Of a DNA stretch of 64,000 bases, positions 1-9,813 are shown in pieces. Made by a program: the position numbers and the translations under genes. The notes beneath the pieces were generated by a model. The model made no database searches. It had not been told where the DNA came from and saw only the letters and a list, made by a program, of their open reading frames with translations. The DNA is taken from the NCBI RefSeq assembly GCF_003987355.1, contig NZ_PIPR01000001.1:1302001-1366000 (forward strand). The letters are read 5' to 3'. Each line of letters opens with the position of its first letter. Within the stretch, counting starts at the first letter, position 1. Origin of the DNA: Pseudidiomarina aestuarii (GTDB lineage: Bacteria > Pseudomonadota > Gammaproteobacteria > Enterobacterales > Alteromonadaceae).

Positions 1-343
1 GACCAAACACCAACGCAACTGGGTACTGCGATACTTCTCTGAGGGTTTGCGCGGCTGCTTCACGTGGCCCAATCAACGGCCAGTCCAGGGTGCGGTTGCG
101 TGCGCTCGTACCTATGACTAAGCCACAGTCGGCAATGGCTTCTGCCAAACTGCCGACAATGTTGGCGCGGTGTAAAACGTCGGTAGCACCGGCAGCCAAT
201 GCTGACGCATGACTGTCCGGAGCCTGCACAGGATCAACCAAGGTCAGTTGCGACAGTCCCATGGTTTTCATGGCACGAGCAACCGAACCAATATTTCCGG
301 TATGCGACGTATTCACCAATACGATACGAATGGAATCGAGCAT
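1..343 (-). CDS. trmJ: tRNA (cytidine/uridine-32-2'-O)-methyltransferase TrmJ, N-terminal part (gene cut by window start)
   Basis: TrmJ is a SpoU/TrmH-class SPOUT enzyme that methylates the 2'-O of nucleotide 32 in tRNA anticodon loops, using S-adenosylmethionine. The 114 residues visible begin [20 protein letters not shown] and continue through [10 protein letters not shown] and [11 protein letters not shown], the family's N-terminal RNA-recognition and knot segments. They follow E. coli TrmJ closely by eye. The start ATG is at 343, preceded on the minus strand by AGAGGAG. It lies 24 bp downstream of suhB on the same strand, so the two may be co-transcribed; in E. coli the two genes are divergent. 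The C-terminal half, with the SAM-binding loop, is outside the window. Confidence 0.93.
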   Translation of the reverse strand, partial: MLDSIRIVLVNTSHTGNIGSVARAMKTMGLSQLTLVDPVQAPDSHASALAAGATDVLHRANIVGSLAEAIADCGLVIGTSARNRTLDWPLIGPREAAAQTLREVSQYPVALVFG

Positions 344-367
344 GTCCGCGCCTCTCCTCTTGTCGCC

Positions 368-1168
368 TTACTTCATAGCTTTCGGTAAATGCGCACGCGC
401 CTTACCGAGAATGCCTTGCACCACCTTGGGGTTGCCAGCAACGACGTTGCCGCTCGTCATGTAATCATGGCCGCCACCGAAGTCGGTAATCAAGCCACCC
501 GCTTCACGCACCATGAGGGCGCCGGCAGCGATATCCCAACGTTCGAGTGAGAATTCCCAGAAGCCATCCATACGACCCGCAGCAACATAGGCTAAATCTA
601 GTGCAGCGGAGCCATTACGGCGCATATCGGCAGCATCTTCAAACAATGCAGCGAATACATTCTGATAGGTTTCGAGTAAGTCTTTGCGCTTGAATGGGAA
701 GCCTGTGGCGAGCAAAGCACCTTGCAGATCACGACGTGCTTTGACACGCAAACGTTTGCCATTCAATTGAACGCCAGCACCTTTGGTTGCGGTGAACAGC
801 TCTTCACGTAACGGGTCATAAATCACCGCTACTTGGGTAACACCTTTGAATTGATAGGCAATGGAAATGGCAAAATGCGGGATACCGCGCAGGTAATTGG
901 TCGTGCCATCCAGAGGATCAATAATCCACTGATGGTCAGCATCTTTACCGCCCGTCTCACCGCTTTCTTCAGCGAGAAACGTGTGGTCAGGAAACACTTT
1001 TTGAATCGAGCGAATAATCGCGCTTTCGGCTGCCTGGTCAATCTCGGAGACAAAATCGTTCTGCGATTTTGCTTGAACATTAATGTCGGCTTCGACACCA
1101 AAATTCTTCACTAAGATTTTTCCGGCCGCACGCGCAGCGCGCACCGCTATGTTTAACATCGGATGCAT
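368..1168 (-). CDS. suhB: Inositol-1-monophosphatase / Nus-complex factor SuhB
   Basis: 266 residues, as in E. coli SuhB (267). SuhB hydrolyses inositol monophosphate in vitro and joins the ribosomal antitermination complex with NusA/B/E/G. The Mg-dependent phosphatase motifs are present: LAEESGE, WIIDPLDGTTNY and the C-terminal WDIAAGALMVREAGG. An in-frame upstream ATG at 1231 would add 21 residues; I chose 1168 because MHPMLNIAVRAARAAGK matches the usual N-terminus of the family. It is followed at 24 bp by trmJ on the same strand. A family A palindromic repeat lies upstream (1241-1316), in the gap shared with the divergent DUF3545 gene. Confidence 0.95.
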   Translation of the reverse strand: MHPMLNIAVRAARAAGKILVKNFGVEADINVQAKSQNDFVSEIDQAAESAIIRSIQKVFPDHTFLAEESGETGGKDADHQWIIDPLDGTTNYLRGIPHFAISIAYQFKGVTQVAVIYDPLREELFTATKGAGVQLNGKRLRVKARRDLQGALLATGFPFKRKDLLETYQNVFAALFEDAADMRRNGSAALDLAYVAAGRMDGFWEFSLERWDIAAGALMVREAGGLITDFGGGHDYMTSGNVVAGNPKVVQGILGKARAHLPKAMK

Positions 1169-1240
1169 ACCAAAGTACCTGTGCTGTAAAAGAACGAATT
1201 CGGGCGCGCATGATACTGCAAAACCTCTCAAATGCCAAGA

Positions 1241-1316
1241 GCGTTACTAGCTATTGGTTACTGGCTTCTAGAAGAGCCTAGATCTGTGTTTTCGAGTAGC
1301 TAGTAACCAATAGCGA
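1241..1316. repeat. Family A heptad palindrome, copy 1
   Basis: Left arm 1241-1271 is made of GTTACTA, GCTATTG and GTTACTG-like heptads. The right arm, 1295-1316, reads back as the complement (AGTAGCTAGTAACCAATAGC). The loop carries the conserved 13-mer GATCTGTGTTTTC at 1281-1293. It sits between the divergent suhB and DUF3545 genes, so it may lie in one or both 5' leaders. Confidence 0.85.
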
Positions 1317-1396
1317 ATATCGTTCTTGCTTTTGTTTTTTTACCGTGTTATCTATTTGTTGCGCTAAAAACAACGATAACAGCCAAGGAGGATCCG

Positions 1397-1555
1397 ATGG
1401 ATCATTCAGAAGAGCTCGATAATGTTGAAAGTGGTAAATCAGGGAAAAGCGCAGGTAAGCGCTGCTGGCGTGAAATTGAAGCGTTGAAAGAAAAGCGTCG
1501 TTTGCAGGCCGAACTCGAAGAGTACGGTTATGCGGAAGAACTCGACGACTTTTAA
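1397..1555 (+). CDS. DUF3545 family small protein
   Basis: A 52-residue ORF beginning MDHSEELDNVESGKSGK, with a strong ribosome-binding site AAGGAGGA at 1385-1392, five bases before the ATG. The core CWREIEALKEKRRLQAELEE is basic and helical, and the ends are acidic (EELDDF at the C-terminus). This is the pattern I know for DUF3545, a family of about 60 residues found in Vibrio, Shewanella and Alteromonadales whose function is unknown to me. It stands alone, convergent with ung, with 23 bp between the stops. The very good Shine-Dalgarno and family match make it a real gene despite its size. Confidence 0.85.
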   Translation: MDHSEELDNVESGKSGKSAGKRCWREIEALKEKRRLQAELEEYGYAEELDDF

Positions 1556-1578
1556 ACGCTAAAAAGTCGCTATCGAAT

Positions 1579-2241
1579 TTAAGTAGCAGGTGGCAGGTGC
1601 CAATCAATTGCATTGGCGCCTAGCAGTCGGTTCGCCTCCGCGAAATGACCGCAAGTCAAAAAACCGCGATGAGCTGAAAGTGGGGATGGGTGTACACTCG
1701 TCAACACATGGTGACGTTGTCGGTCGATTATTTTCCCCTTCTTTTGCGCATGACTACCCCACAGTAAGAACACAATGCCCTCACAGTGCTCATTAATTTG
1801 CTGTATCACCGTATCCGTAAATCGTTCCCAACCCCAGTTGGCATGTGAGTTTGGCTGTCCTTGCTCAACCGTGAGTACGGTATTGAGAAGTAGCACGCCC
1901 TGCTCCGCCCAATGAGTCAAATTACCATGTTGTGGTGCGGTAAAATCAGCGAAATCATGACTTAGGGCTTTATAAATATTTTTCAATGAAGGCGGTGCGG
2001 GAATACCAACTGGAACCGAGAAACACAGGCCATGCGCTTGGCCGGGGCCGTGATAGGGGTCTTGTCCGATAATGACCACTTTTAAATTCTCGACCTTTGT
2101 CAGTTTGAATGCCTGAAATACCTCCTGCGCTGCCGGGTAGACAGTCACGCCCTGCTCTCTTCGCGCTTGGACGCGAGTCAGGAGCTCCTGAAAATAGGGT
2201 TGCTGCTTTTCTGCGCCAAGTAGGTCAGTCCAAGTACTCAT
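1579..2241 (-). CDS. ung: Uracil-DNA glycosylase (family 1)
   Basis: 220 residues. It removes uracil from DNA as the first step of base-excision repair. The water-activating motif [13 protein letters not shown], the uracil-pocket segment [22 protein letters not shown] and the DNA-intercalation loop [11 protein letters not shown] are all intact. In-frame codons extend upstream to 2313, but the start [17 protein letters not shown] at 2241 matches other Ung proteins. The Shine-Dalgarno at this start is weak (AAAGG). The neighbouring glycosyltransferase is divergent, with about 100 bp between the two starts. Confidence 0.96.
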   Translation of the reverse strand: MSTWTDLLGAEKQQPYFQELLTRVQARREQGVTVYPAAQEVFQAFKLTKVENLKVVIIGQDPYHGPGQAHGLCFSVPVGIPAPPSLKNIYKALSHDFADFTAPQHGNLTHWAEQGVLLLNTVLTVEQGQPNSHANWGWERFTDTVIQQINEHCEGIVFLLWGSHAQKKGKIIDRQRHHVLTSVHPSPLSAHRGFLTCGHFAEANRLLGANAIDWHLPPAT

Positions 2242-2343
2242 CGTTGCATCGGCCTTTGTATTGATTTGGTAAATGTCATAAATCTTCGATAATATTCTGA
2301 TTAACTTTATCACTATCAGTTCGAACGGCGGTCCATAATCACT

Positions 2344-3102
2344 ATGTCAGCAGCACCAAAAATCAGTGTTTATCTTATCACGCTCAATGAAGGACGCTAT
2401 TTAGATGAGGTTCTAAGCAGCGTTCGTGGTGCAGACGAAATCGTGATTGTTGATTCTGGGTCTGACGATGACACGCTCTTAATTGCAGAGCGCCACGGCG
2501 CCCGCATCATTCAGCAGGAATGGCTTGGCTTTGCAGCACAGAAGTCTTTTGCGCTTGAGCAGTGCACTCACGATTGGGTACTCAATTTAGATGGCGATGA
2601 AGTGCTGCCCACTGGAGCTATCGAGCAACTGCGCGAACTAGCGGCATCGAATCAAGCTGACGGCTATTGGCTAAAACGCGACGATTGGTGGTTCGGAGAC
2701 AAACTCCCCGGCGCCAAGCGCTACAAATTTTGCCGCTTTTACCGCAAAACCAAAGCGCACTGGGATGTCACACAGTACGTCCACGAGCACATTCACATCG
2801 ACGGTACCACCCAGCAAACCGACATCACCATGAAACACTATGGCTATGACAGTGTGCATGGCTACATGGCGAAGTTAAATAGCTACTCTGAACTGAAAGC
2901 GCGCGTGCGCAGCGAGCGCAACCGAAAAGTGTCTCTACCGCGACTGTTGTTGATATACCCACTGATGTTTCTGAAGTTCTATTTACTCCGCGGAATGATA
3001 TTTTCGGGCTGGAGAGGCTTCGTCAAAGCACACATCGACGCGTTCTACTTCTTCCTCACCGAAGCCAAGCTCTACGAGCAGCGGTATCGCTCAAAACACT
3101 AA
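2344..3102 (+). CDS. Family 2 glycosyltransferase, LPS-core type (WaaE/KdtX-like)
   Basis: 252 residues with a GT-A fold. The N-terminal nucleotide-sugar site is visible as [20 protein letters not shown] and [12 protein letters not shown], followed by the metal-binding WVLNLDGDE at about residues 78-86. The C-terminal half is rich in aromatic and basic residues and has a hydrophobic patch, [20 protein letters not shown], suited to membrane association. This resembles enzymes that add a hexose to the inner core of lipopolysaccharide. The acceptor cannot be told from sequence alone. It is a single gene, convergent with the S9 peptidase, and the whole gap between their stops is a repeat element. 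Confidence 0.85.
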   Translation: MSAAPKISVYLITLNEGRYLDEVLSSVRGADEIVIVDSGSDDDTLLIAERHGARIIQQEWLGFAAQKSFALEQCTHDWVLNLDGDEVLPTGAIEQLRELAASNQADGYWLKRDDWWFGDKLPGAKRYKFCRFYRKTKAHWDVTQYVHEHIHIDGTTQQTDITMKHYGYDSVHGYMAKLNSYSELKARVRSERNRKVSLPRLLLIYPLMFLKFYLLRGMIFSGWRGFVKAHIDAFYFFLTEAKLYEQRYRSKH

Positions 3103-3173
3103 AAGCGTTACTGGTTGCTGGCTACTGGCTACTGGCTACTAGCGAGTAACTAGTAACCAATAGCCATTATCGC
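3101..3173. repeat. Family A heptad palindrome, copy 2
   Basis: Begins AAAAGCG at 3101, overlapping the glycosyltransferase TAA, and ends ATCGCTT beside the peptidase stop codon. The left arm repeats GCTACTG three times and the right arm is AGTAACTAGTAACCAATAGC. This copy has a short AGCG loop and lacks the 13-nt loop motif. It fills the convergent gap completely and could act as a two-way terminator or mRNA end protector. Confidence 0.85.
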
Positions 3174-5219
3174 TTATTTCTTTTCGGGGTGCTGCTCGAA
3201 CCAGTGCAGGATGTAAGCTACTTTTGCCATTAGATTACTGGGGCGTGAGTAGATACCATGTGGTGCGTCGGGAACCCGCACCATCGCTGTTTCCACGTTG
3301 TTTAGTTTTAGTGCTTGGTAATACTGCTCTGATTCTGAGATTGGCGTGCGGTAATCCGCTTCACCGGTCAGCAACATGGTTGGCGTAGTGACATTGCCCA
3401 CATAACTAATCGGTGAAAACTTCATGTAATGCTCGAGGTTGTCCCATGGCATACCGGGGAACCAGTACTTCGTGAAGTAGTTATACATATCTGCGGTTAA
3501 CACAAAGCTGTACCAGTTAATCACTGGCTTAGCGACCACAGCAGATGCGAAGCGATCGGTATGTCCGACAATCCACGCGGTCAACACGCCACCACCACTG
3601 CCACCGGTCACGTGCAAACGATTTTCATCAATAAAACCTTTCGCAATCACTGCATCGACGCCGTCCATTAAGTCGGTATAGTCGTGACTTGGGTAGTTGT
3701 GATGAATTTCCTGCGCGAAGGCTTCGCCGTAACTGGTACTGCCGCGTGGATTGGTATAAAGCACTACGTAACCCTTGGCAGCCATCAGCTGAATTTCGGC
3801 AGCAAACGAGCCAGCGTAAGCGGTATGTGGTCCGCCATGAATCTCTAAAATGAGTGGATACTTCTTGGTTTCATCGAAGCCAGGAGGGTATGCAATCCAA
3901 CCTTGAATTTGTTTTCCGTCATGACTCGACTCGTACCAAATCTCTTCAATGCGCGCGAGTTCTTTGTGCGCCAGTGCATCGTCATTAAGTGACGTTAGTT
4001 TGCGCTCGCGATTCCCCGATTTAAGCATTAAGTCAGCAGGCCGTTGTGGCTGCGCTAAGGTATAAATCAAGGTCCCGTCATCAGCTACGGAGAACGCACC
4101 GCCGCTGTAAGGACGCGAGTAACTCAAGCCCCCCATATTGGCGACTAATTCGGTACGTCGACCACTCAAATTCATGCTGACAACGTGACCATTGCCATGT
4201 TTTTCATAGGATGCATAGATAGTGCGGCTATTGGCGCCCCACTGAATACTATCAATGGCGTAGTCCAAATCTTCGGTTAGCAATTGTGGTTTGCCACCGT
4301 CCAGTTCCATTACATAGAGCTGGTTTAATTGATAGCTCAATTCCTTGTCGTCATAGCCCAGCCAAGCCACAAAACGACCATCAGGACTAACAGCTGGTGA
4401 GCTATCAGGCCCCACGCGATCGGTTAATGTTTGGATCTCGCCTGATTCCACATTCAAGCTATAAAGCTCGCTGTTGATAGGTTGCTGCCAAGCATCGTCA
4501 CGACGATTTGCACTGAAGATAATCTTTTTTGAGTCACCGCTCCAAGCCAAGGTGCCGCCATGATTGTAGTCATCAAAGGTCAGCTGACGTGGCGTACCAC
4601 CACTGGCTGGAATTAGGTAGATTTGGCGATAGCCTTCCGGCGCATAGCCTCCACCGTCAACCCGATAGGTGTCCTTATCAATATACTTTGCTGGCTCGGC
4701 CCAGTTTGCACCTTTCGGCTGCCCTGGTAAGGAGACCGGTGGTTTGCTCGGCTTCGGCGTAAACATGCTGAACGCAATCCAACGACCATTTGGCGACCAA
4801 CTAAGGCCCGATGGCGATCCCGTCAACCGAGTAATAGGCGCGTGCTCGCGGGTGTCGTTCCAGTACAAATGAATCTGTTGACTGCCACTGCGATTCGAGA
4901 CGAAAGCCAGTGTTTTGCCATCAGGCGACCAAATGGGAGAGTGGTCTTGGTGCATGCCACCGGTTAACGGGCGCAACGTGCCATTGTGTTCCACTTTCCA
5001 GAGGTTGCCATAACGGCGATCTTCCATAATGTCCATATAGTTTCGGACAAAGACGGTGTACTCACCGGTGGGATGTACTTGCGGGTCACTGGCATACTCC
5101 AATTGAAAGACGTCTTCCAATTGCAGCGTTTTACTGGCTTGTTTGGATTCACTTTCGTCGGCGTAAACCGTTGGAACGGCCAACGCTAAGCCCAATAGTA
5201 AGTAGGAAAGTTGTTTCAT
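3174..5219 (-). CDS. Exported S9 family peptidase (prolyl oligopeptidase-type, beta-propeller plus hydrolase)
   Basis: 681 residues. An N-terminal signal peptide, MKQLSYLLLGLALAVPTVYA, is followed by TolB/WD-like propeller repeats with SPDGKTLAF, SPNGRWIAF and SPDGRFVAW, then a C-terminal alpha/beta hydrolase domain. The triad can be placed at about Ser541 (TGGSGGG), Asp622 (GEADYRTP) and His654 (DAPHGI). This arrangement is that of acylaminoacyl/dipeptidyl peptidases which trim oligopeptides in the periplasm or outside the cell. I chose the start at 5219 because a good ribosome-binding site (GAGGTTAGG) precedes it; codons up to 5261 are in frame but spoil the signal peptide. Marine Alteromonadales carry many such peptidases. 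Confidence 0.92.
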   Translation of the reverse strand: MKQLSYLLLGLALAVPTVYADESESKQASKTLQLEDVFQLEYASDPQVHPTGEYTVFVRNYMDIMEDRRYGNLWKVEHNGTLRPLTGGMHQDHSPIWSPDGKTLAFVSNRSGSQQIHLYWNDTREHAPITRLTGSPSGLSWSPNGRWIAFSMFTPKPSKPPVSLPGQPKGANWAEPAKYIDKDTYRVDGGGYAPEGYRQIYLIPASGGTPRQLTFDDYNHGGTLAWSGDSKKIIFSANRRDDAWQQPINSELYSLNVESGEIQTLTDRVGPDSSPAVSPDGRFVAWLGYDDKELSYQLNQLYVMELDGGKPQLLTEDLDYAIDSIQWGANSRTIYASYEKHGNGHVVSMNLSGRRTELVANMGGLSYSRPYSGGAFSVADDGTLIYTLAQPQRPADLMLKSGNRERKLTSLNDDALAHKELARIEEIWYESSHDGKQIQGWIAYPPGFDETKKYPLILEIHGGPHTAYAGSFAAEIQLMAAKGYVVLYTNPRGSTSYGEAFAQEIHHNYPSHDYTDLMDGVDAVIAKGFIDENRLHVTGGSGGGVLTAWIVGHTDRFASAVVAKPVINWYSFVLTADMYNYFTKYWFPGMPWDNLEHYMKFSPISYVGNVTTPTMLLTGEADYRTPISESEQYYQALKLNNVETAMVRVPDAPHGIYSRPSNLMAKVAYILHWFEQHPEKK

Positions 5220-5323
5220 GCGCCTAACCTCAATGATGAGAAAACGGTGTCTACATACCATAGTCGCTCGATCGTAGTTTTCCTAGTCGATACTCGTTTA
5301 ATCACCATGCAATTGCGACCAAC

Positions 5324-5348
5324 AAAAAACCCGCCGAAGCGGGTTTTT
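5324..5348 (-). terminator. Rho-independent terminator after the DUF1302 gene
   Basis: A perfect stem AAAAACCCGC / GCGGGTTTTT with loop CGAA and flanking A and T runs, 25 bp past the DUF1302 stop on the minus strand. It can also be read on the other strand. Confidence 0.85.
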
Positions 5349-5373
5349 GATTTCTATTCAAACGAAGCAGCGA

Positions 5374-7218
5374 TTAGAACGAGTAGCTAAAGCTGACCGA
5401 TGCAAAGTCACGGTCGCTTGCAGCTTCGTATTCACCGCCAGTGTTAATGTTGTAACCTACGCTCACTTTGTAGTTGCTCAGGTAATCCGCATCAACACTC
5501 AGACCGACTGTTTTACGGCCTTCTAAGAAGTTGCTGTTTGGTGAAGTACCTTTGACATCATGACCAAGCGCTAAAGTTGGCGTTAAGTTCCAACCATTCC
5601 AAACGTTGTTGTAGTTGGCAACAAAACGTGCGCGGTAGCCCCAAGAGCTCGCAGTGACAAAACCATCACAGTTAATGTCAGCGGTTGGCGCTGGGTTACC
5701 CAACATCATTTGGTCTGCGCGAGTTAAACACTTTCCGTACACTGGGTTACGGCCATAACGCTGAGTGTCTAAGCCAGGTAGCGAGTGAACTTTGTTCATC
5801 GCCACTTCACCGATAAAGGTGACTCGGCTTGCGCCCATCACGTTATCAAGGAAGCGAATACCAGTTAACTGCCACTGACTGACGTCTAGCTCATCATAAC
5901 CCGAAAGAAGCTCACCCAAATTGGTGAAGTTGCCATCAGCGTCGGCTTCAAGTCGGTTTAAGAAGGTACTAGGGACGCCAGCACGCAAACCTGCAGTCAA
6001 GATTTCAGTGGTATTGATCTGCACTGCTTGATCAGGACGGAAACTATACTCACCACCCACTGACCAGAGGCCAAAGTTGGTTGAGAAGCTGGCACCCATA
6101 ATTTCTTGGTCTTCTGGGTACTCAAGCGCATAGTTCGGACCAGCAATTGGAATACCATCTGGGTGCGAACGCGACGGAGATGGCTGCAACTTCCAGTTGT
6201 AAGCAGAAATAATTGGCGTCTGGTTGTGGATATTCATGTAATACACACCAAACTCAACGTCTAAATCAACGGCATAGTGACGCAATGCAAAACCGTACTG
6301 GCCATCATCATCTGGCTCAATGTTTGGTGAGCGGTCAAGATAGGTGCCGAACATCACTGATTCACGGTCACTCAGTGAAGAAGAAGGGACCCCTGCGACC
6401 AATGTTGGGTTCAGAGTAACCTTGTCACAACCTGGACCACCTAAAATGTCGACAGTAGAGAAGAAGGTACCGCAACCATCAAGCTTGGTGTTGTCCCACT
6501 CATACTGATAGAACATATCTAAACTGGTTGAGTCGGTCAGACCTAAGTTCAGGTTGACCATGCCAACCGGCAATAGTGCTTCTTTGATTTCTACACCAGG
6601 GCGGCGTACAGCGTTGACGTCAATCGGGTTAATCGCGTTGACACCGTTGAAGATGAAAGTACTCTCACCCCAACTCAATACTTGGCGACCCACACGTAAG
6701 TTGACTGGCATATCACCCAGGTCAAAGTAGGCGTAAACGAACGCATCGAGTAGCTCAAAGCCCGAGCCTGTTGAGAAATCGTCCAGCGCGTCATTATCTA
6801 AGGTCGCATCTGGGAAATAGTTGGTAGCGGTGTGACCATGTGGTACCGCTTCATTTTTGATGACGTCATCATACCAATACTTAAAACGAACGAAGGCGCC
6901 GTAATCGCCGCCATCAATGCTTAAGTCATGAACACCTTTAATGACTGAGGAGACCATGTCGCCTTTGTCGAAGTTCAAGTTACCGTCATCGGCAACACCC
7001 GACTGGCCCATACCACCGTCCATATTCCCCGGATGGATGAGACGCATATCGCGTTCTTCTAAACGCCAAGCGGCGCCGTAAGAGATAATTGAATCGAATT
7101 TGACACGAAAATCGCCGACTTCGAATTCTGCTGCTTGAGCTCCTGCAGTACCAACCAGGGCCAGCGTTATAGCGGTTGCGAGTGGTAATTTTTTCAGCAT
7201 AGTTGTTCTTCTTTTCAT
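5374..7218 (-). CDS. DUF1302 family outer-membrane protein
   Basis: 614 residues starting MKRRTTMLKKLPLATAITL, with a signal peptide ending near GAQAAE. The rest is rich in short amphipathic strands and aromatic residues and ends SFSYSF, as outer-membrane barrels do. Segments such as NLRVGRQVLSWGESTFIFNG and INPIDVNAVRRPGVEIKEAL are typical of DUF1302. In Pseudomonas and relatives such proteins usually lie beside a DUF1329 lipoprotein and are linked to lipid or hydrophobic-compound handling; no DUF1329 gene is adjacent here. A GTG at 7227 and an ATG at 7200 are alternative starts. I prefer 7218 because TAGGTGG precedes it. The gene is followed by a strong terminator. Confidence 0.85.
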   Translation of the reverse strand: MKRRTTMLKKLPLATAITLALVGTAGAQAAEFEVGDFRVKFDSIISYGAAWRLEERDMRLIHPGNMDGGMGQSGVADDGNLNFDKGDMVSSVIKGVHDLSIDGGDYGAFVRFKYWYDDVIKNEAVPHGHTATNYFPDATLDNDALDDFSTGSGFELLDAFVYAYFDLGDMPVNLRVGRQVLSWGESTFIFNGVNAINPIDVNAVRRPGVEIKEALLPVGMVNLNLGLTDSTSLDMFYQYEWDNTKLDGCGTFFSTVDILGGPGCDKVTLNPTLVAGVPSSSLSDRESVMFGTYLDRSPNIEPDDDGQYGFALRHYAVDLDVEFGVYYMNIHNQTPIISAYNWKLQPSPSRSHPDGIPIAGPNYALEYPEDQEIMGASFSTNFGLWSVGGEYSFRPDQAVQINTTEILTAGLRAGVPSTFLNRLEADADGNFTNLGELLSGYDELDVSQWQLTGIRFLDNVMGASRVTFIGEVAMNKVHSLPGLDTQRYGRNPVYGKCLTRADQMMLGNPAPTADINCDGFVTASSWGYRARFVANYNNVWNGWNLTPTLALGHDVKGTSPNSNFLEGRKTVGLSVDADYLSNYKVSVGYNINTGGEYEAASDRDFASVSFSYSF

Positions 7219-7295
7219 GTTAGCCACCTATCCATGTAGGATGTTATGCAGTCAATCATGTCCGATGAGTTACAAATATGCAAGTGGTGGGTTAG

Positions 7296-7333
7296 AAAAA
7301 ATGGGCCGACTATTTGCATAGTCAGCCCATTTT
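7296..7333 (-). terminator. Rho-independent terminator after etfA
   Basis: Near-perfect 16-bp stem AAAATGGGCYGACTAT around the loop TTGC (7298-7333). On the minus strand it is followed by a T run. It lies 22 bp past the etfA stop. Confidence 0.75.
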
Positions 7334-7354
7334 AAACGTTACGAATTGTGTAAC

Positions 7355-8284
7355 TTAGAGTGATTGGTCGAGTTGCGGCAATACTTCAAACAAATCTGCG
7401 ACTAATCCGTAGTCAGCAACTTGGAAAATTGGCGCCTCTTCATCTTTGTTGATTGCGACAATGACTTTCGAGTCTTTCATACCCGCCAAGTGTTGAATGG
7501 CACCACTGATACCGACAGCGATGTAGAGCTCTGGAGCAACGATTTTGCCGGTTTGACCCACTTGGTAGTCGTTTGGCACAAAGCCCGCATCAACCGCAGC
7601 TCGTGAAGCACCAACTGCAGCGCCCAATTTGTCAGCCACTTTTTCTAACAGATGGAAGTTTTCGCCGTTTTGCATACCGCGACCACCCGAAATAACCACG
7701 CGCGCGGCAGTCAGCTCTGGACGCTCGGATTGTGCCAGCTCTTCACCAACAAATTCCGACTTGTCACTCGCATGCGCAGCATCGACAGTTTCTACGCTTG
7801 CACTGCCGCCTTCCGCTGACACTGCATCAAATGCGGTTGCGCGAACGGTGATGACCTTGATGGCATCTTCCGACTGCACAGTTGCAATAGCGTTACCGGC
7901 ATAGATTGGACGCTTAAAGGTATCTGCGCTCTCGACAGCGATAATGTCAGAGACTTGCGCCACATCTAATAAAGCAGCAACACGCGGCATAAAGTTCTTA
8001 CCGGTGGTGGTCGCTGGCGCCAAAATATGGCTGTAGCCTTTACCCAACTCAGCCACTAAAGTGCCTAAGTTTTCCGCGAGGAAATGACCGTAAGCGGCGT
8101 TACTCGCGCAGAGTACTTTGTTCACGCCACCAATTTTGCTTGCTTCTTCAGCAACGGCTTGGCAACCATCACCGGCTACCAACACATCGATGTCGCCACC
8201 AATGGCCTGCGCAGCACTCAGAGTCTTCAGCGTTGCTGGATTTAATTCACTGTTGTTGTGCTCGGCAATAACGAGAATGCTCAT
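7355..8284 (-). CDS. etfA: Electron transfer flavoprotein, alpha subunit
   Basis: 309 residues, normal length. EtfA binds FAD and, with EtfB, carries electrons from acyl-CoA and other dehydrogenases to ETF-ubiquinone oxidoreductase. The C-terminal FAD-binding domain shows [41 protein letters not shown] and [17 protein letters not shown], the canonical ETF-alpha signature. It overlaps etfB by four bases (ATGA), which suggests translational coupling. No acyl-CoA dehydrogenase or ETF-QO gene lies in the window. Confidence 0.97.
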   Translation of the reverse strand: MSILVIAEHNNSELNPATLKTLSAAQAIGGDIDVLVAGDGCQAVAEEASKIGGVNKVLCASNAAYGHFLAENLGTLVAELGKGYSHILAPATTTGKNFMPRVAALLDVAQVSDIIAVESADTFKRPIYAGNAIATVQSEDAIKVITVRATAFDAVSAEGGSASVETVDAAHASDKSEFVGEELAQSERPELTAARVVISGGRGMQNGENFHLLEKVADKLGAAVGASRAAVDAGFVPNDYQVGQTGKIVAPELYIAVGISGAIQHLAGMKDSKVIVAINKDEEAPIFQVADYGLVADLFEVLPQLDQSL

Positions 8285-9030
8285 ATCACTTTTGCCTCAT
8301 TTTTCAGTTTCTCGACCAGCTCCGCCACATCAGCAACTTTCACACCTGCGCTGCGCTCGGCTGGAGCTTCGACTTTTAATACTTTGACTGTGCGCTTAAC
8401 CGCAACGCCTAGGTCATCTGGCGTTAGAGTATCGAGCGGTTTGCGTTTTGCTTTCATGATATTCGGTAACGACGCATAACGCGGCTCATTTAAGCGCAAA
8501 TCAGTGGTTACGATAGCAGGCAATTGGAGCTTCACGGTTTGCAAGCCGCCATCGACTTCACGCGTGACGCTGACGGTATTGCTGTCTACGTCAACTTTCG
8601 ACGCAAATGTGCCTTGCGGCATGCCAGTTAAAGCGCCGAGCATTTGTCCGGTTTGGTTATTATCTGAGTCAATCGCCTGCTTGCCCAAGATGATCAGTTG
8701 CGGTTGTTCTTTTTCCACCACACCTTTGAGCAACTTAGCTACCGCGAGACTGTCGGGAAGGTCATCAGTCTCAACATGGATGCCACGGTCAGCACCGAGT
8801 GCCATAGCTGTGCGCATTTGTTCTTGAACGGCTTTCGGGCCAATTGAGACGACGACGACTTCTTCAGCGATGCCTTTTTCTTTTAGGCGTACTGCTTCTT
8901 CAACCGCTATTTCACAAAACGGGTTGAGCGCCATTTTCACATTTGCGAGATCAACGTCAGATTGGTCAGCCTTGACCCGCACTTTCACGTTGTAATCAAT
9001 GACGCGTTTTACCGCCACTAATACTTTCAT
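8281..9030 (-). CDS. etfB: Electron transfer flavoprotein, beta subunit
   Basis: 249 residues, first gene of the etfBA pair. EtfB binds AMP and docks on dehydrogenase partners through its recognition loop. [30 protein letters not shown] and [20 protein letters not shown] are family signatures; the last is the ETF-beta AMP-binding region. The start at 9030 has AGGAA in front. The promoter should lie in the gap shared with the divergent csdE gene (9031-9169). Confidence 0.97.
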   Translation of the reverse strand: MKVLVAVKRVIDYNVKVRVKADQSDVDLANVKMALNPFCEIAVEEAVRLKEKGIAEEVVVVSIGPKAVQEQMRTAMALGADRGIHVETDDLPDSLAVAKLLKGVVEKEQPQLIILGKQAIDSDNNQTGQMLGALTGMPQGTFASKVDVDSNTVSVTREVDGGLQTVKLQLPAIVTTDLRLNEPRYASLPNIMKAKRKPLDTLTPDDLGVAVKRTVKVLKVEAPAERSAGVKVADVAELVEKLKNEAKVI

Positions 9031-9169
9031 GTTGTCGTTCCTGTGTTGCTGAAATGAACTAACTTCAGTAGATAATTTGCTTGAACAGCGCGCAGATTAA
9101 CATTTTTCAGGGTAAAAATGGTACTATTCGCGCGATTTTTGGCGCTGATCAACGAGGAAAAGCTTGTCT

Positions 9170-9577
9170 ATGTCTGTTTACGGGAAATTGAACGAAACCG
9201 ATCTATCCGAGCAGGCCCGGTTGATTGGCGGTCGCGAGCAAAGTATGCGCTACTTGGTGCAACTGAGCCGTTCGACGCCCGCTTTGAGCGATACTGAGCG
9301 AAGCCCAGAGAATGAGCGTTTTGGCTGTGAAGCCCGCGTGTGGATGACCGTCAATTACACGGCAGAGGGTCGCCTGCAACTGGGCGTGGACAGTGAGGCA
9401 CGCATCGTCAAAGCGTTGCTTTTGATCATCGCTAGCGCCTTAGATGGCGCCACGCGCGCACAGGTCGCTGCTTACGATCTCGATGCACATCTGCAACGCG
9501 TAGGGTTGGGAGCCTTCTTGACGGCCTCGCGTCGCAATGGTCTCCGCTCGGTGGTACAAGCGATCAAAGAGCGCTAG
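9170..9577 (+). CDS. csdE: SufE/CsdE-family sulfur acceptor
   Basis: 135 residues. Proteins of this family take persulfide sulfur from a cysteine desulfurase and pass it on. The acceptor Cys is at residue 53 in NERFGCEARVWM, and the C-terminal FLTASRRNGLRSVV is also typical. I call it CsdE and not SufE because the next gene is tcdA (csdL), CsdE's known partner; no csdA desulfurase is nearby. A TTG at 9164 would add two residues, but ATG at 9170 is better spaced from GAGGAA at 9154-9159. The stop codon lies inside the first copy of a 60-bp tandem repeat. Confidence 0.88.
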   Translation: MSVYGKLNETDLSEQARLIGGREQSMRYLVQLSRSTPALSDTERSPENERFGCEARVWMTVNYTAEGRLQLGVDSEARIVKALLLIIASALDGATRAQVAAYDLDAHLQRVGLGAFLTASRRNGLRSVVQAIKER

Positions 9578-9789
9578 ATTGAGAACGCTACTGGTTACTG
9601 GTTACTAGCAAGAGCAAAAGCTAAAACAAAGCGCTAGATTGAGAACGCTACTGGTTACTGGTTACTAGCAAGAGCAAAAGCTACAACAAAGCGCTAGATT
9701 GAGAACGCTATTGGTTACTGGTTACTAGCAAGAGCAAAAGCTAAAACAAAAGCGGAGCTGGGTTTTCGAATAGCTAGTAGCTAGTAACG
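9571..9789. repeat. Family A heptad palindrome with a 60-bp triplication, copy 3
   Basis: Three head-to-tail 60-bp units at 9571-9630, 9631-9690 and 9691-9750, differing at only two positions by eye. Each starts GCGCTAGATTGAGAACGCTA, holds GGTTACTGGTTACTAGCAAG and ends CTAAAACAAA. A single right arm, AATAGCTAGTAGCTAGTAAC, follows at about 9769-9788. The first unit includes the last codon and stop of csdE, so the duplication copied the gene's 3' end. The rest of the csdE-tcdA gap is the tcdA ribosome-binding site. Confidence 0.9.
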
Positions 9790-9813
9790 TATTTAAATTT
9801 TGAGGGATAAACA

